Shown: piece by piece, positions 51,347 through 60,452 of the stretch
Layout: every line of letters starts with the position of its first letter
Numbering within the stretch: position 1 is the first letter of the stretch
Source: Lachnospiraceae bacterium
Lineage (GTDB): Bacteria; Bacillota; Clostridia; Lachnospirales; Lachnospiraceae
Direction: 5' to 3'
Assembly: GCA_022652545.1 (NCBI GenBank)
Contig: JALCRM010000006.1
Location: 1-64,000 of the forward strand
DNA length: 64,000 nucleotides
Program-made: the position numbers and the translations under genes
The notes under the pieces: model-generated
Told to the model about the DNA's origin: nothing
The model's input: the letters and a program-made list of their open reading frames with translations, nothing else
Databases searched by the model: none

Positions 51347-51730
51347 GTGAAAACTGTAAATAACAATGGTTCGGAAAACAAAAAATATCCCTGGACGCTG
51401 AAGCGTGTCCTTGCCTGTGTCTGCATCGCGGCTCTCGTCGCGATGTATCTTGTGGCCTTTGTTCTGGCCTGTCTCTCGTCGCCTGCTTCTGCCGGTCTCT
51501 TCCGCGCGAGTCTTGCGCTGACGGTGATACTGCCTGTATTCTGCTGGATCTTCATATGGGGATACGGTTTTCTGAACCACAGGAAAACCATTGCCAGCAT
51601 ACAGATCCTGAATTCCGATGAGACCGCCCGCAGAGAAATGGAAGACGCGGCCCGCAGAGCTGTGCAGGAAACGGGATCCGCAGCGGATAATGCGGCAGAA
51701 AACTCACCTGAAAATCCGGCAAAGCCGTAG
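51347..51730 (+). CDS. small two-helix membrane protein, GTG start, 127 aa
   Basis: I do not recognise the family. The start is GTG 51347 with GGAAGG 6 nt upstream. The sequence has a short basic lead, a helix near residues 22-46 (VLACVCIAALVAMYLVAF), a second near 55-80 (SLALTVILPVFCWIFIWGYG), and an acidic, Ala/Asn-rich cytoplasmic tail. The layout N-in, two helices and tail resembles small proteins often found beside regulatory genes in Clostridia. It is transcribed alone, opposite to its neighbours, downstream of the palindromic element. A 7-bp hairpin gacagtc/gactgtc follows at 51737-51753 without a T-run. Confidence 0.7.
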   Translation: MKTVNNNGSENKKYPWTLKRVLACVCIAALVAMYLVAFVLACLSSPASAGLFRASLALTVILPVFCWIFIWGYGFLNHRKTIASIQILNSDETARREMEDAARRAVQETGSAADNAAENSPENPAKP

Positions 51731-51795
51731 CTGAATGACAGTCAGCGACTGTCAGCAGGTGGCCGGTCCTTCCGGGAGGAGCACTGCGGACGGCA

Positions 51796-52413
51796 CTACC
51801 GGCCGCTGATCAGAGGTTCCAGTTCCGCCCTGGTCTGCGCTTCCGTTTCAAAATGGATAGTGCGCATTGCATAGATCGCCGCGCCGTCCAGATTCTTCTG
51901 TGTATCATCAATAAATACACTGCGTGCCGGATCCAGTCCGTAACGCCTGATGATCAGCTGGTAGATCGCGCCGTCCGGCTTGATCAGTTTTTCCTTACAG
52001 GAAATGATCCCGCCGTCTACGATCTTCAGGAAGTCCAGCGCATCCGCGCAGTCGCGCAGCGCCGTCTCCGAAAAGTTGGAAAGCACCAGCACTTTAAGGC
52101 CTCTGCCCTGCAGTTCCCTGATCCAGGGCACGGAGCCTTCACGCTTTGTCACCATCCCCGTCATACTCGTCAGGGTGCGGTCTATCTCCTCTGCGATCTC
52201 AGGGTCATTCTGCTTGAACAGTGCACGCACTTCCTCGTCATTCAGCACGCCGCGGTCATATTCCGACCACGCCGGTGTCTCCATGGTCGCTGCCTTCAGC
52301 CTCGCCGCCATTTCCGGCGTGCAGCCCTTCCCCAGGAAATAATCCAGGGTATGGTAATCCGTCAGGACCCCTCCGATATCAAAGATCACCGTATCGATCT
52401 TACGCTTTTCCAT
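51796..52413 (-). CDS. HAD superfamily hydrolase, 205 aa
   Basis: Haloacid-dehalogenase-type phosphatase with motif I VIFDIGGVLTDY (Asp nucleophile, with Gly in the usual second-Asp position), a helical cap, motif II VLVLSNFS, motif III LIKPDGAIY (Lys) and motif IV SVFIDDTQKN. The Gly in motif I is common in the YihX-like subgroup. The ATG at 52413 has AGGAG 7 nt upstream; the gene overlaps the LysR gene by 14 nt, so the two are co-translated. The substrate is probably a small sugar phosphate, not determined. Confidence 0.88.
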   Translation of the reverse strand: MEKRKIDTVIFDIGGVLTDYHTLDYFLGKGCTPEMAARLKAATMETPAWSEYDRGVLNDEEVRALFKQNDPEIAEEIDRTLTSMTGMVTKREGSVPWIRELQGRGLKVLVLSNFSETALRDCADALDFLKIVDGGIISCKEKLIKPDGAIYQLIIRRYGLDPARSVFIDDTQKNLDGAAIYAMRTIHFETEAQTRAELEPLISGR

Positions 52414-53320
52414 TTGAATGCTCCTGTCCCTGCGCATCCGCGCGTATGGTCGCAAGCAGTTCTCTGGCTGCCGCAGGCAGCGTCTCCCTGCTGTTGACGA
52501 TCACATAGAAACTGCGTCTGGGGATCAGCTTGTTGAAACGCAGTTCGAACAGCTGTCCGCTGTCCAGGTGCTCCTTTGCAAAATCCCTGACCACGCTGCC
52601 GACGCCGAGATTTCTCAACGTAAACTGTACGATCATGGGACTTGTGGCCAGTTCAAATTCCGGACGTATCGTCACGCCGTTGCGGGCCATGAAACTGTCG
52701 ATGTACGCTCTGGTGGAAGTATTGTTTTCCAGCGAGATCAGCGGCAGTTTTTCGAGATCGTGAAAATCCAGCATGCGGTTGCGGTACTGGATAAAACGGC
52801 GCGTCGCAATGAAGGTGTCCTGGATCTCGCGCACCGGGATCGTCTCGACGCCCGGAAGTGCGGGCAGCGGTCCCGAGACCACGCCGAAATCGATGAGACC
52901 GCGTTCAAGCAGACCTGTCGTCTCCGGAGTGGGCGCGTTGCTGACGATGACCTTCACGCCCGGATGTTTTTCATGAAATTTTTCGAGATAAGGCAGCAGA
53001 TAAAACTGCAGGGTCATGTCGCTCGCGCCGATGTGCAGTTCCCCGATATCGAGGTTGAGCATCTGGCGCAGTTTCTTTTCCCCTGTCTCGATCTGCTGAT
53101 AGCCTTTGGAAACATAACTGTACAGCAGCTCTCCCTCGCGGGTCAGATGCACGCCGCGGGAAGTGCGTGAAAAAAGCTGCGTGCCGAGGGTCGCTTCCAG
53201 CTGCCGCAGCGACTGGCTCACGGCAGGTTGCGAAATAGAGAGCTGTTCCGCTGCCTGCGTGAGTGAACCGCACTTGGCGACATAATAGAATGCGCGATAA
53301 TGTTCCAGGCCTGTGACCAT
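52400..53320 (-). CDS. LysR family transcriptional regulator, 306 aa
   Basis: N-terminal winged helix (residues 1-62: YVAKCGSLTQAAEQLSISQPAVSQSLRQLE) and a C-terminal effector domain of the periplasmic-binding-protein type (about 90-295). The C terminus ends in DAQGQEHSNGKA. It starts 31 nt after purA and overlaps the HAD gene, so it may be part of a purA-lysR-HAD transcript. The target is not readable; purine or HAD-substrate signals are possible. Confidence 0.93.
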   Translation of the reverse strand: MVTGLEHYRAFYYVAKCGSLTQAAEQLSISQPAVSQSLRQLEATLGTQLFSRTSRGVHLTREGELLYSYVSKGYQQIETGEKKLRQMLNLDIGELHIGASDMTLQFYLLPYLEKFHEKHPGVKVIVSNAPTPETTGLLERGLIDFGVVSGPLPALPGVETIPVREIQDTFIATRRFIQYRNRMLDFHDLEKLPLISLENNTSTRAYIDSFMARNGVTIRPEFELATSPMIVQFTLRNLGVGSVVRDFAKEHLDSGQLFELRFNKLIPRRSFYVIVNSRETLPAAARELLATIRADAQGQEHSNGKA

Positions 53321-53351
53321 GTTTTGCCCCGCAGCGGCGCAGCCCGCCCTG

Positions 53352-54656
53352 TCAGTTCTTCTTTAACGGAGAGTCCCTGTAAATGATGTCCGTCCTGGCC
53401 GGGCCGTTGCCGACCATCGTGATCGGGAAGCCGATATGCTCTTCGATGAAGTTTACGTAGTCCTGCGCCTTCTGCGGCAGTTCCTCAAATTTCTTAATGC
53501 CGCGGATATCGCATTTCCAGCCGGGCATCACCTTGTAGACCGGCTTGCAGCCGCCAAGTTCATGATAGACCGGGAACTCCGTCGTCTGTGTGCCGTCCGC
53601 ATGCTCATAGGCAACGCACACAGGGATCTCGTCCAGATAGCCGAGGTCATCGAGAACCGTAAAGGCAACGTCAGTCGCGCCTTGCATCATGCAGCCGTAC
53701 CTGCTGGCAACGCAGTCGTACCAGCCCACCCTGCGGGGCCTGCCGGTCGTTGCGCCGTACTCGCCGCCGTCGCCGCCGTTCCTGCGCAGAGTCTCCGCTT
53801 CCTCGCCCTGCAGCTCGGAAACGAAATCACCGCCGCCGACTGCAGACGAATAAGCCTTGGAAACAGCCACGATCTGCTTGATCTCATAAGGCGGAATACC
53901 GCCTGCCCCGATCGCGCCATAGCCTGCGAGCGGGTTCGAGGAAGTGACCATCGGATAGATGCCGAAATCCGGATCCTTCATCGTGCCGAGCTGCCCTTCG
54001 AGCAGGATCGTCTTTCCTTCGGTGCAGGCCTTGTGCAGATACTGCTCGGTCTTTCCGAGGTAAGGTGCAATGTCGGAAGCCCATTTCTTGATGGTCTCCA
54101 GAAGTGCCGCGCGGTCGATCGGCTCCTGGTGGTACAGGTTGGTGAGCAGAATGTCTTTGACATCGCAGATGCGGTCGATCTTCTCTTTCAGTGCGGCATC
54201 GTCCTGGTAAAACTCGTTGACCTGCCAGCCGATCTTCGCGAATTTGTCGGAATAAAAAGGTGCTATGCCGGATCTGGTGGAACCGTATGCACGGCCGGCC
54301 AGGCGGTCTTCTTCCAGGCCGTCAAACAGCTTGTGGTACGGCATCATGACCTGTACGCGGTCGGAAACCATAAGATTCGGCATCGGAACGCCCTTGTCGG
54401 TAACGGATTTCAGCTCGAACAGGAATTTGTCGATGTCCAACGCCATGCCGTTGCCGCAGATGTTCATGATATTCTGGTGAAAAATACCGGAAGGCAGCGT
54501 ATGCAGGGCAAATTTCCCGTATCCGTTGACGATCGTATGGCCGGCGTTATAGCCGCCCTGATAACGTACCACGACATCCGCATTTTCTGCGAGAACGTCC
54601 ACGATCTTGCCTTTTCCCTCATCGCCCCAGTTTGCGCCTACTACTGCTTTTACCAT
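53352..54656 (-). CDS. purA: adenylosuccinate synthetase
   Basis: Converts IMP, aspartate and GTP to adenylosuccinate. The N terminus is AVVGANWGDEGKGKIVD (P-loop-like), followed by VRYQGGYNAGHTI, the STRSGIAPFYSDK region and a GTTTGRPRR-type loop read as GATTGRPRRVGWYD. The start ATG 54656 follows AAGGAGGG at good spacing; an in-frame upstream extension would run into the promoter. 434 residues is the usual size. The promoter is at 54727-54756. Confidence 0.97.
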   Translation of the reverse strand: MVKAVVGANWGDEGKGKIVDVLAENADVVVRYQGGYNAGHTIVNGYGKFALHTLPSGIFHQNIMNICGNGMALDIDKFLFELKSVTDKGVPMPNLMVSDRVQVMMPYHKLFDGLEEDRLAGRAYGSTRSGIAPFYSDKFAKIGWQVNEFYQDDAALKEKIDRICDVKDILLTNLYHQEPIDRAALLETIKKWASDIAPYLGKTEQYLHKACTEGKTILLEGQLGTMKDPDFGIYPMVTSSNPLAGYGAIGAGGIPPYEIKQIVAVSKAYSSAVGGGDFVSELQGEEAETLRRNGGDGGEYGATTGRPRRVGWYDCVASRYGCMMQGATDVAFTVLDDLGYLDEIPVCVAYEHADGTQTTEFPVYHELGGCKPVYKVMPGWKCDIRGIKKFEELPQKAQDYVNFIEEHIGFPITMVGNGPARTDIIYRDSPLKKN

Positions 54657-54726
54657 GTCAGATGCCCTCCTTGGCCTGTGCCCTTCACGATCGGGAGTCA
54701 TTCTCTCCCGGCACGCCGGCAATGCC

Positions 54727-54756
54727 AGTATAACAAAGCCCGTGTCATAAGTACAA
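54727..54756 (-). promoter_or_regulatory. candidate promoter of purA
   Basis: TTGTAC (54756-54751) and TATACT (54732-54727) with an 18-bp spacer on the minus strand. A 6-bp hairpin CGGGAG/CTCCCG follows in the leader. Confidence 0.65.
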
Positions 54757-54788
54757 TCACATTATATGATATGAAATATAACCATTCC

Positions 54789-56228
54789 TTATACCTTGAT
54801 CTCCGCCTGCACGCCGAGCTCGTCCCTGTACTTTTCCAGGATGGGATCCACGTACTCCTTCAGGAAACGCTCGACCTGGTGAGGCGCGCAGCCCACATAC
54901 TTCATGGGATCCATATGTTTTTCCAGGGCTTCCGCATTGACATGGAAATCCGGATCCGCCGCGATGAGCTGCAGCAGGTTGTTGTCCAGGCCTTCTTCCT
55001 TGACCCTGCGGCCGGCGCGCATGGACAGTTCGCGGATCTTCTCGTGGACCTTCTGCCGGTCCGCGCCGTAATTGTTCACTTCATCCATCATAATGTTCTC
55101 TGTCGCCATGAAAGGCAGCTCGTCACGCAGATGCTTTTCGATGACTTTGGGATACACTTTCAGGCCGTCCGTAACGTTGATACACAGATCCAGCACGCCG
55201 TCGGCCGCAAGAAAGGCCTCGGGAACCGAAAGGCGCTTGTTGGCGGAGTCGTCCAGCGTTCTTTCAAACCACTGGGTCCCGGCCGTGATCGCGGGGTTCA
55301 GCGTATCGACCATGATATAGCGGGAAAGCGAGCAGATGCGCTCGCTGCGCATCGGATTCCGCTTATAGGCCATGGCGGAAGAGCCGATCTGGGTCTTTTC
55401 AAACGGTTCCTCGATCTCCTTGAGGTGGGCCAGCAGCCGGATGTCCGTGGCCATCTTCATGGCGGAGGAGGCGATGCCGCCCAGCACATCGAGCACCTGC
55501 GTATCGATCTTCCTCGAATAGGTCTGTCCGGACACGGGGTAGCAGGCTGCAAAACCCATCTTCTGCGCGATCATCGGATCCAGGCGGTCCACTTTGTCCA
55601 TATCCCCGTCAAACAGTTCCAGGAAGGAAGCCTGCGTGCCGGTCGTTCCTTTGCTTCCGAGCAGCTTGAGGCTTTCGATCCTGTGTTCGCACTCGTCGAG
55701 GTCGAGGCAGAAATCCTGCAGCCACAGCGTTGCCCTCTTGCCCACCGTAGTGGGCTGTGCGGGCTGGAAGTGTGTGAAGCCCAGCGTCGGCTGGTCTTTG
55801 TACTCCTCCGCAAAATTCCGGAGTTTACTGATGACGTTGACCAGTTTTTTGTGGATGAGGAGCAGCGCCTGCCGCATGATGATGATATCCGTGTTGTCGC
55901 CGACGTAGCAGCTGGTCGCGCCCAGGTGGATGATGCCGGCAGCCTTCGGGCACTGTACGCCGTAAGCGTACACGTGGCTCATGACATCGTGCCGCACCAC
56001 CTGCTCACGTGCGCGCGCCACATCATAGTTGATGTCTTCCGCATGCTCTTTCATTTCGGCGATCTGCTCATCCGTGATGGGCAGGCCGAGTTCCTTCTCG
56101 GTCTCCGCCAGGGCGATCCAGAGCTTCCTCCAGGTGCGGAATTTCATGTCCTGTGAAAAGATGAACTGCATCTCCCTGCTGGCATACCGCTGTGAAAGCG
56201 GACTTGTATAGGAATCTGTCTCAGACAT
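54789..56228 (-). CDS. purB: adenylosuccinate lyase
   Basis: Acts in both IMP and AMP synthesis, releasing fumarate from SAICAR and adenylosuccinate. The fumarate-lyase signature GSSAMAYKRNPMRSE lies near residue 280, with the catalytic-loop region SSAM, HLGATSCYVGDNTD for substrate binding and KGTTGTQASFLELF further in. At 479 residues it matches the longer clostridial type. GGGGAGG precedes the ATG. It lies 60 nt after purF with no obvious promoter between, so probably shares the purF transcript. Confidence 0.97.
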   Translation of the reverse strand: MSETDSYTSPLSQRYASREMQFIFSQDMKFRTWRKLWIALAETEKELGLPITDEQIAEMKEHAEDINYDVARAREQVVRHDVMSHVYAYGVQCPKAAGIIHLGATSCYVGDNTDIIIMRQALLLIHKKLVNVISKLRNFAEEYKDQPTLGFTHFQPAQPTTVGKRATLWLQDFCLDLDECEHRIESLKLLGSKGTTGTQASFLELFDGDMDKVDRLDPMIAQKMGFAACYPVSGQTYSRKIDTQVLDVLGGIASSAMKMATDIRLLAHLKEIEEPFEKTQIGSSAMAYKRNPMRSERICSLSRYIMVDTLNPAITAGTQWFERTLDDSANKRLSVPEAFLAADGVLDLCINVTDGLKVYPKVIEKHLRDELPFMATENIMMDEVNNYGADRQKVHEKIRELSMRAGRRVKEEGLDNNLLQLIAADPDFHVNAEALEKHMDPMKYVGCAPHQVERFLKEYVDPILEKYRDELGVQAEIKV

Positions 56229-56288
56229 ACATACCTCCCCGTATCCCGCAGCCGGTGCGGACGCATCGGCGCTGTAATCTTTCCTGTG

Positions 56289-57797
56289 TCAGTCCAGCCG
56301 CAGATCCGGCAGGCCCTGACAGGAGCCGCCCGTAAGCAGCCCGTTCCACTGTTCGTTTTCCCCCCGCTGGTCACCTTCCGGCGGGTTCACCGGATACTTT
56401 CCGGTAAAGCAGCCGTTGCAGCAGTCGAACTTGTCACCGACCATTTCCTTCAGCCTGCCGACCTGCAGATAAGCCAGGGAATCGGCGCCGATCAGGCGGC
56501 GGATATCCTCGATGCTCCGGTTGTAGGCAATGAGCTGTTCGCGGGCCGGCACGTCGGTGCCGAAATAGCACGGCCACAGGAACGGCGGCGAGGAGATGCG
56601 GACATGCACTTCCTTCGCGCCGGCATTCCGCAGCATGGCGACGATCAGGTCAGAAGTCGTGCCGCGCACGATCGAATCGTCTACCATGATGATACGCTTG
56701 CCGTCCACTGCGCTGCGTATGGGATTGAGTTTTACCTGTACTGCACTCTCGCGGCTCTTCTGCGTCGGCTTGATGAACGTCCTGCCGACGTAGGAATTTT
56801 TGACAAAGGCATGGCCGTACGGGATCCCTGACTCACAGGCAAAACCGAAAGCCGCCATATTGCCTGACTCCGGCACGCCGACTACAAGATCCGCATCGAC
56901 CGGGCTGTCCTTGGCCAGGCACCTGCCCGCCGTGACACGCGCGTCGTATACGCTCTGCCCGTCCATGACGCTGTCGGGTCTGGCAAAATAAATATATTCG
57001 AAGATACATTCTCCGCGTTCCGCAGGTTTCAGGCAGTGCGTCCTGTCAGAAACGACGCCTTCCTCTTTGGAGATCGTAACGATCTCCCCGGGCTCCACAT
57101 CCCGCACGAACTTTGCGCCGATCGTGTCCAGGGCGCAGGTCTCGGAAGCCAGGATCCATGCATTGTCGCGGCGCCCTATGCAGAGCGGCCTGAAACCGTA
57201 GGGATCCCGCACGCCGATCAGTTTCCTCGGCGAGGCGATCACGAGCGAATAGGCGCCCCGGATCTGTCCCATCGTAAGGCTGACCGCTTCTTCCACGGAA
57301 TCGCACCGCAGGCGGTTCCTGGCGATTTCGAAGGCAATGACCTCCGAGTCTATCGTGGTCTGGAAGATCGCGCCCGTGTAGGCCAGCTCGTCCTTGAGTT
57401 CCATCGCGTTGACCAGGTTGCCGTTGTGGGCGATCGCGAGTGTGCCTTTTACATAGTTCAGGACCAGGGGCTGCGCATTCTCCCTGGTGCTGCTCCCGGC
57501 CGTCGAATAGCGCACGTGGCCGATGCCGATGTCGCCAAGCAGCGAATCCAGCAGTTCCGGCGTAAAGTTCTCGTTCACCAGACCCATGCTCCGGCTGCTT
57601 ACCACCTTGCCCTTTGGCCCTTCCGTATTGCTGACCGCTATGCCGCAGCTTTCCTGGCCGCGGTGCTGCAGTGCGAGCAGTCCGTAATAGATGGTATGCG
57701 CCACATGCTGGTTCCCGTCAAAATCATAGATTCCGAAGACGCCGCATTCTTCTCCGAGTTTGTCATTCTGCGGCAGCGTGCAGGAACGATCCTTCAT
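56289..57797 (-). CDS. purF: amidophosphoribosyltransferase
   Basis: First committed step of purine synthesis, transferring glutamine nitrogen to PRPP. A short propeptide of about 17 residues precedes the catalytic Cys in EECGVFGIYDF. The glutaminase domain continues with HRGQESCGIAV and RYSTAGSSTREN, and the PRPP loop is IIMVDDSIVRGTTSD. C-terminal CCNGCFTGKYPV and other Cys residues suggest the [4Fe-4S] type known from Bacillus. AGGAGG precedes the ATG. Confidence 0.97.
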   Translation of the reverse strand: MKDRSCTLPQNDKLGEECGVFGIYDFDGNQHVAHTIYYGLLALQHRGQESCGIAVSNTEGPKGKVVSSRSMGLVNENFTPELLDSLLGDIGIGHVRYSTAGSSTRENAQPLVLNYVKGTLAIAHNGNLVNAMELKDELAYTGAIFQTTIDSEVIAFEIARNRLRCDSVEEAVSLTMGQIRGAYSLVIASPRKLIGVRDPYGFRPLCIGRRDNAWILASETCALDTIGAKFVRDVEPGEIVTISKEEGVVSDRTHCLKPAERGECIFEYIYFARPDSVMDGQSVYDARVTAGRCLAKDSPVDADLVVGVPESGNMAAFGFACESGIPYGHAFVKNSYVGRTFIKPTQKSRESAVQVKLNPIRSAVDGKRIIMVDDSIVRGTTSDLIVAMLRNAGAKEVHVRISSPPFLWPCYFGTDVPAREQLIAYNRSIEDIRRLIGADSLAYLQVGRLKEMVGDKFDCCNGCFTGKYPVNPPEGDQRGENEQWNGLLTGGSCQGLPDLRLD

Positions 57798-57840
57798 GAA
57801 GCCTCCTGTTCAAAACATAAAAAGCCGCTTACCATGGTAG

Positions 57841-57869
57841 AGTATACCAAGTACGCGGCCCGGCGGCAA
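57841..57869 (-). promoter_or_regulatory. candidate promoter of purF-purB
   Basis: TTGCCG (57869-57864) and TATACT (57846-57841) with a 17-bp spacer on the minus strand. The leader is only about 37 nt, too short for a purine riboswitch. Confidence 0.7.
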
Positions 57870-57911
57870 TGTTTTGCCTTGCGTCAGAATTGTCTGTCTG
57901 TGTATCCCGGA

Positions 57912-58670
57912 TCAGAGCCTGAACCTTCCGACAAAGTCGGATACGCGGGCATTTCCGCTGCTGAAAAGCTCCTCCGGCGTGCCCTCGGCTTCGATACATC
58001 CGTGCTCGAGAAAAATAATGCGGTCGGAAAGTTCCTTTGCAAACTGCATTTCGTGGGTGACGATGATCATCGTCATATGCTCATCGGCCAGCTGCCTGAT
58101 CACGCGCAGCACTTCTCCGGTCAGTTCCGGGTCCAGCGCGGAGGTCGGCTCGTCAAAGAACAGGATCTTCGGCCCGAGCGCCAGCGCACGGGCGATCGAT
58201 ACGCGCTGCTGCTGCCCGCCGGAGAGCTGGAAGGGATAGGCATCCGCCTTGTCGGAAAGGCCGAGGTCCGTGAGCAGGTCACGGGCTCTTTTCTCCGCCT
58301 GCGCACCCTCCGTCCCCGAAAGCAGCTGCGGTTCCGTTATGTTTTTCAGTACCGTGTAATGCGGGAAAAGGTTGAAATTCTGGAACACGAGCCCGAACAT
58401 CCTGCCGATCTCCCGCAGTTCCTGCGCCGAAGCATAGACGCAGTGCCCGTCTTCCTCGCGGGCGGCATACCGGTCCAGATACCGCAGGCTGCCGCCATCC
58501 ATGGTCTCCAGCATGGTCGCACACCGAAGGAGCGTGGATTTTCCGCCGCCCGAGGGCCCTATGATCGAAACGACCTCTCCCTGCGACACGGAAAGACTGA
58601 TGTCCTTCAGCACCTCCTGCCCGTTAAAGGCCTTTTTCATATGCGATATCTCAAGCAGTACCTCTGACAT
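57912..58670 (-). CDS. polar amino-acid ABC transporter ATP-binding protein, 252 aa
   Basis: ATPase of a PAAT-type importer. Walker A is IIGPSGGGKSTLLRC, the Q loop FGLVFQNFNLFPHYTVLKN, the signature QLSGGQQQRVSIARAL and Walker B ILFFDEPTSALDPEL, with the switch His in IIVTHEMQFA. The start ATG 58670 (SEVLLEIS) has GAGG 5 nt upstream. It is the last gene of the transcript started upstream of the binding protein. Confidence 0.95.
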   Translation of the reverse strand: MSEVLLEISHMKKAFNGQEVLKDISLSVSQGEVVSIIGPSGGGKSTLLRCATMLETMDGGSLRYLDRYAAREEDGHCVYASAQELREIGRMFGLVFQNFNLFPHYTVLKNITEPQLLSGTEGAQAEKRARDLLTDLGLSDKADAYPFQLSGGQQQRVSIARALALGPKILFFDEPTSALDPELTGEVLRVIRQLADEHMTMIIVTHEMQFAKELSDRIIFLEHGCIEAEGTPEELFSSGNARVSDFVGRFRL

Positions 58671-58747
58671 AAACACCTCGAATCGAACTGTGCGTCCGCG
58701 TTTCCGCCTTTTCCTGTTACGCTCTGCGTGCGCCCGGCCGCCTCGTC

Positions 58748-59401
58748 CTAAATGCGGTAATAGCTGTAATGCTTCTCCAGTCTCTCACATGCCCAGGCTA
58801 CGACCAGGTTAAAGATGTAGTAGAACAGGCCTGCCGCCATGAGCGGCATGATCGATGCCTCCTTGGCTGCGATCTGTTTTGCGATCGTGAACATCTCCGC
58901 GGTGGCGATGGCAAAGGAAAGGGACGTGTCCTTGACGAGCGTGATCACTTCATTTGTGATCGGCGGCAGCACGCGCTTCAGCACCTGCGGCAGAATGATG
59001 CGCGCAAAGGTCTGGCGCCTGTCGTATCCCAGTACATGCGCGGCCTCATACTGCCCCCGCGGCACCGACTGTATGCCGGAGCGATAGATCTCGGCAAAAT
59101 ATGCGGCATAATTCAGAGCAAAGGCTATGATCACCGCTACGAAACGGAAGGAAGAAGAGATCTTCACATGAAACACATAGTAGGGTGAAAAGTATATGAC
59201 GATGAGCTGCAGCATCAGGGGCGTTCCGCGCATTATGGAAATGTAGATGCCCGTGATCAAGGAAACAGGCTTCAGCCTGCTCATGCGCAGAAACGCCACG
59301 ACCAGGCCGAGCGGCAGCGAAAACAGCAGCGTCAGGAAAAAGATCGACACTGTCACGCCCATACCGCCCATCAGTTCACGAAACATGACACCAATGCTCA
59401 T
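58748..59401 (-). CDS. polar amino-acid ABC transporter permease, 217 aa
   Basis: HisM/GlnP-type permease with five helices. The family region IYISIMRGTPLMLQL and the ATPase-contact loop HVLGYDRRQTFARIILPQVLKRVLPP are present. It starts 3 nt after the binding-protein gene, so it is closely coupled, and ends 77 nt before the ATPase gene. Confidence 0.95.
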   Translation of the reverse strand: MSIGVMFRELMGGMGVTVSIFFLTLLFSLPLGLVVAFLRMSRLKPVSLITGIYISIMRGTPLMLQLIVIYFSPYYVFHVKISSSFRFVAVIIAFALNYAAYFAEIYRSGIQSVPRGQYEAAHVLGYDRRQTFARIILPQVLKRVLPPITNEVITLVKDTSLSFAIATAEMFTIAKQIAAKEASIMPLMAAGLFYYIFNLVVAWACERLEKHYSYYRI

Positions 59402-59404
59402 CGA

Positions 59405-60373
59405 TCACTCCTGCGTTCCGATGCAGAGACTTTCGGCGATCCCGAAATCTGCGTATTTGGCATCCTCGGCGATCTTTTTGACCGTGCCGTCCGCTGCCAT
59501 TTCATTCAGTGTAGCCTGGACCTGATCGCGCAGCGCGGTGTTGCCCTTTTTGAAACCGACCGCATACTGTTCGGTGGAAAGGTGATCGTCCAGGATCTTG
59601 TAACCCTCGCCGCCCTTCTGGGAAATCTCGTATTTTGCCACGCCGATATCGATCGCGACGGCGTCGATTGCGCCTGCCTGCAGATCCATGAACGCGGTGT
59701 TGTAGTCGCCGTACTGGGTCAGATTGCCGAACGTGGCCGCAAGATCCTTGCTGTCGCCTTCCAGTGCCGCAAGTGCGCTGGAATCCTTCTGCACGCCGAC
59801 GTTCTTGCCCGCAAGGCCGGACTGATCGGTGATGGTGCCGTCTGACGGCACGACGAATACCTGGCTGTTGTCAATATAGGGTTCCGTAAAGGTGTACTGG
59901 TCTTCGCGCCCGTTCATCGTAAAGCCGTTCCAGATACAGTCTATGGTGCCGGAATTGAGCTCCGCGTCCTTCGCGTCCCAGTCGATAGGCTGTTTGACCA
60001 GCGTCCAGCCGTTTCTCTTGCAGACCTCTGCGGCCAGGTCAAGGTCGAAGCCGGTGTACTGTCCGTCGTCGCCCATGTATCCGTAAGGCGGGAATTCCGC
60101 GTCGAACCCGACGGTAAAGGTATCTCCTTCGGCCTTTGCGCCGTCCGCGGAAGCGGCAGCGGATGCAGCGGCTGCGGTCGTGGCAGCGGATGAAGCAGCG
60201 GAGGTTGCGGCGGCTGCGGACGTTGCGGCGGCGCCTGCGGACGTGGCCTCCGCGGCTGCATCAGAAGCGGCCGTGGAAGCGCCGGCAGAACCTGTCGACG
60301 TGGTATCTCCGCAGCCTGCAAGCAGGCCTGCTGCCATGACAGTGCATAAAGCAAGTGCGATCGTTTTTTTCAT
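59405..60373 (-). CDS. amino-acid ABC transporter substrate-binding lipoprotein, 322 aa
   Basis: Family-3 solute-binding protein. A lipobox LLAGCG (Cys about 20) is followed by an Ala/Ser/Thr-rich linker of roughly 60 residues. The mature protein begins TFTVGFDAEFPPYGYMGDDG and shows GFDLDLAAEVCKRNG and WNGFTMNGREDQYTFTEPY, typical of cystine, glutamine or polar amino-acid receptors. The start ATG 60373 follows GGGAGGG. The promoter and a dyad lie upstream (60453-60512). Confidence 0.95.
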   Translation of the reverse strand: MKKTIALALCTVMAAGLLAGCGDTTSTGSAGASTAASDAAAEATSAGAAATSAAAATSAASSAATTAAAASAAASADGAKAEGDTFTVGFDAEFPPYGYMGDDGQYTGFDLDLAAEVCKRNGWTLVKQPIDWDAKDAELNSGTIDCIWNGFTMNGREDQYTFTEPYIDNSQVFVVPSDGTITDQSGLAGKNVGVQKDSSALAALEGDSKDLAATFGNLTQYGDYNTAFMDLQAGAIDAVAIDIGVAKYEISQKGGEGYKILDDHLSTEQYAVGFKKGNTALRDQVQATLNEMAADGTVKKIAEDAKYADFGIAESLCIGTQE

Positions 60374-60389
60374 AATTTTCCCTCCCTGA

Positions 60390-60409
60390 GGAGAATCGTC
60401 AGATTCTCC
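60390..60409 (-). promoter_or_regulatory. hairpin close to the ribosome site of the binding-protein gene
   Basis: A perfect 8-bp inverted repeat ggagaatc-gtca-gattctcc lies 2 nt upstream of the GGGAGGG site. It may stabilise the mRNA 5' region or tune translation. Confidence 0.5.
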
Positions 60410-60452
60410 GGATCGCTGCATCGGTTCCGCGTGCTCGCTTTACTGATTTATC

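Noticed and set aside
53436..56156. Open frame of 906 codons on the plus strand across purA and purB
   Set aside because: It is antisense to two certain genes and crosses their promoter region; GC-rich third positions keep the opposite strand free of stops. No ribosome site or recognisable domain.
57798..57911. Possible purine riboswitch upstream of purF
   Set aside because: The predicted leader is only about 37 nt and the conserved three-way-junction sequences are absent.
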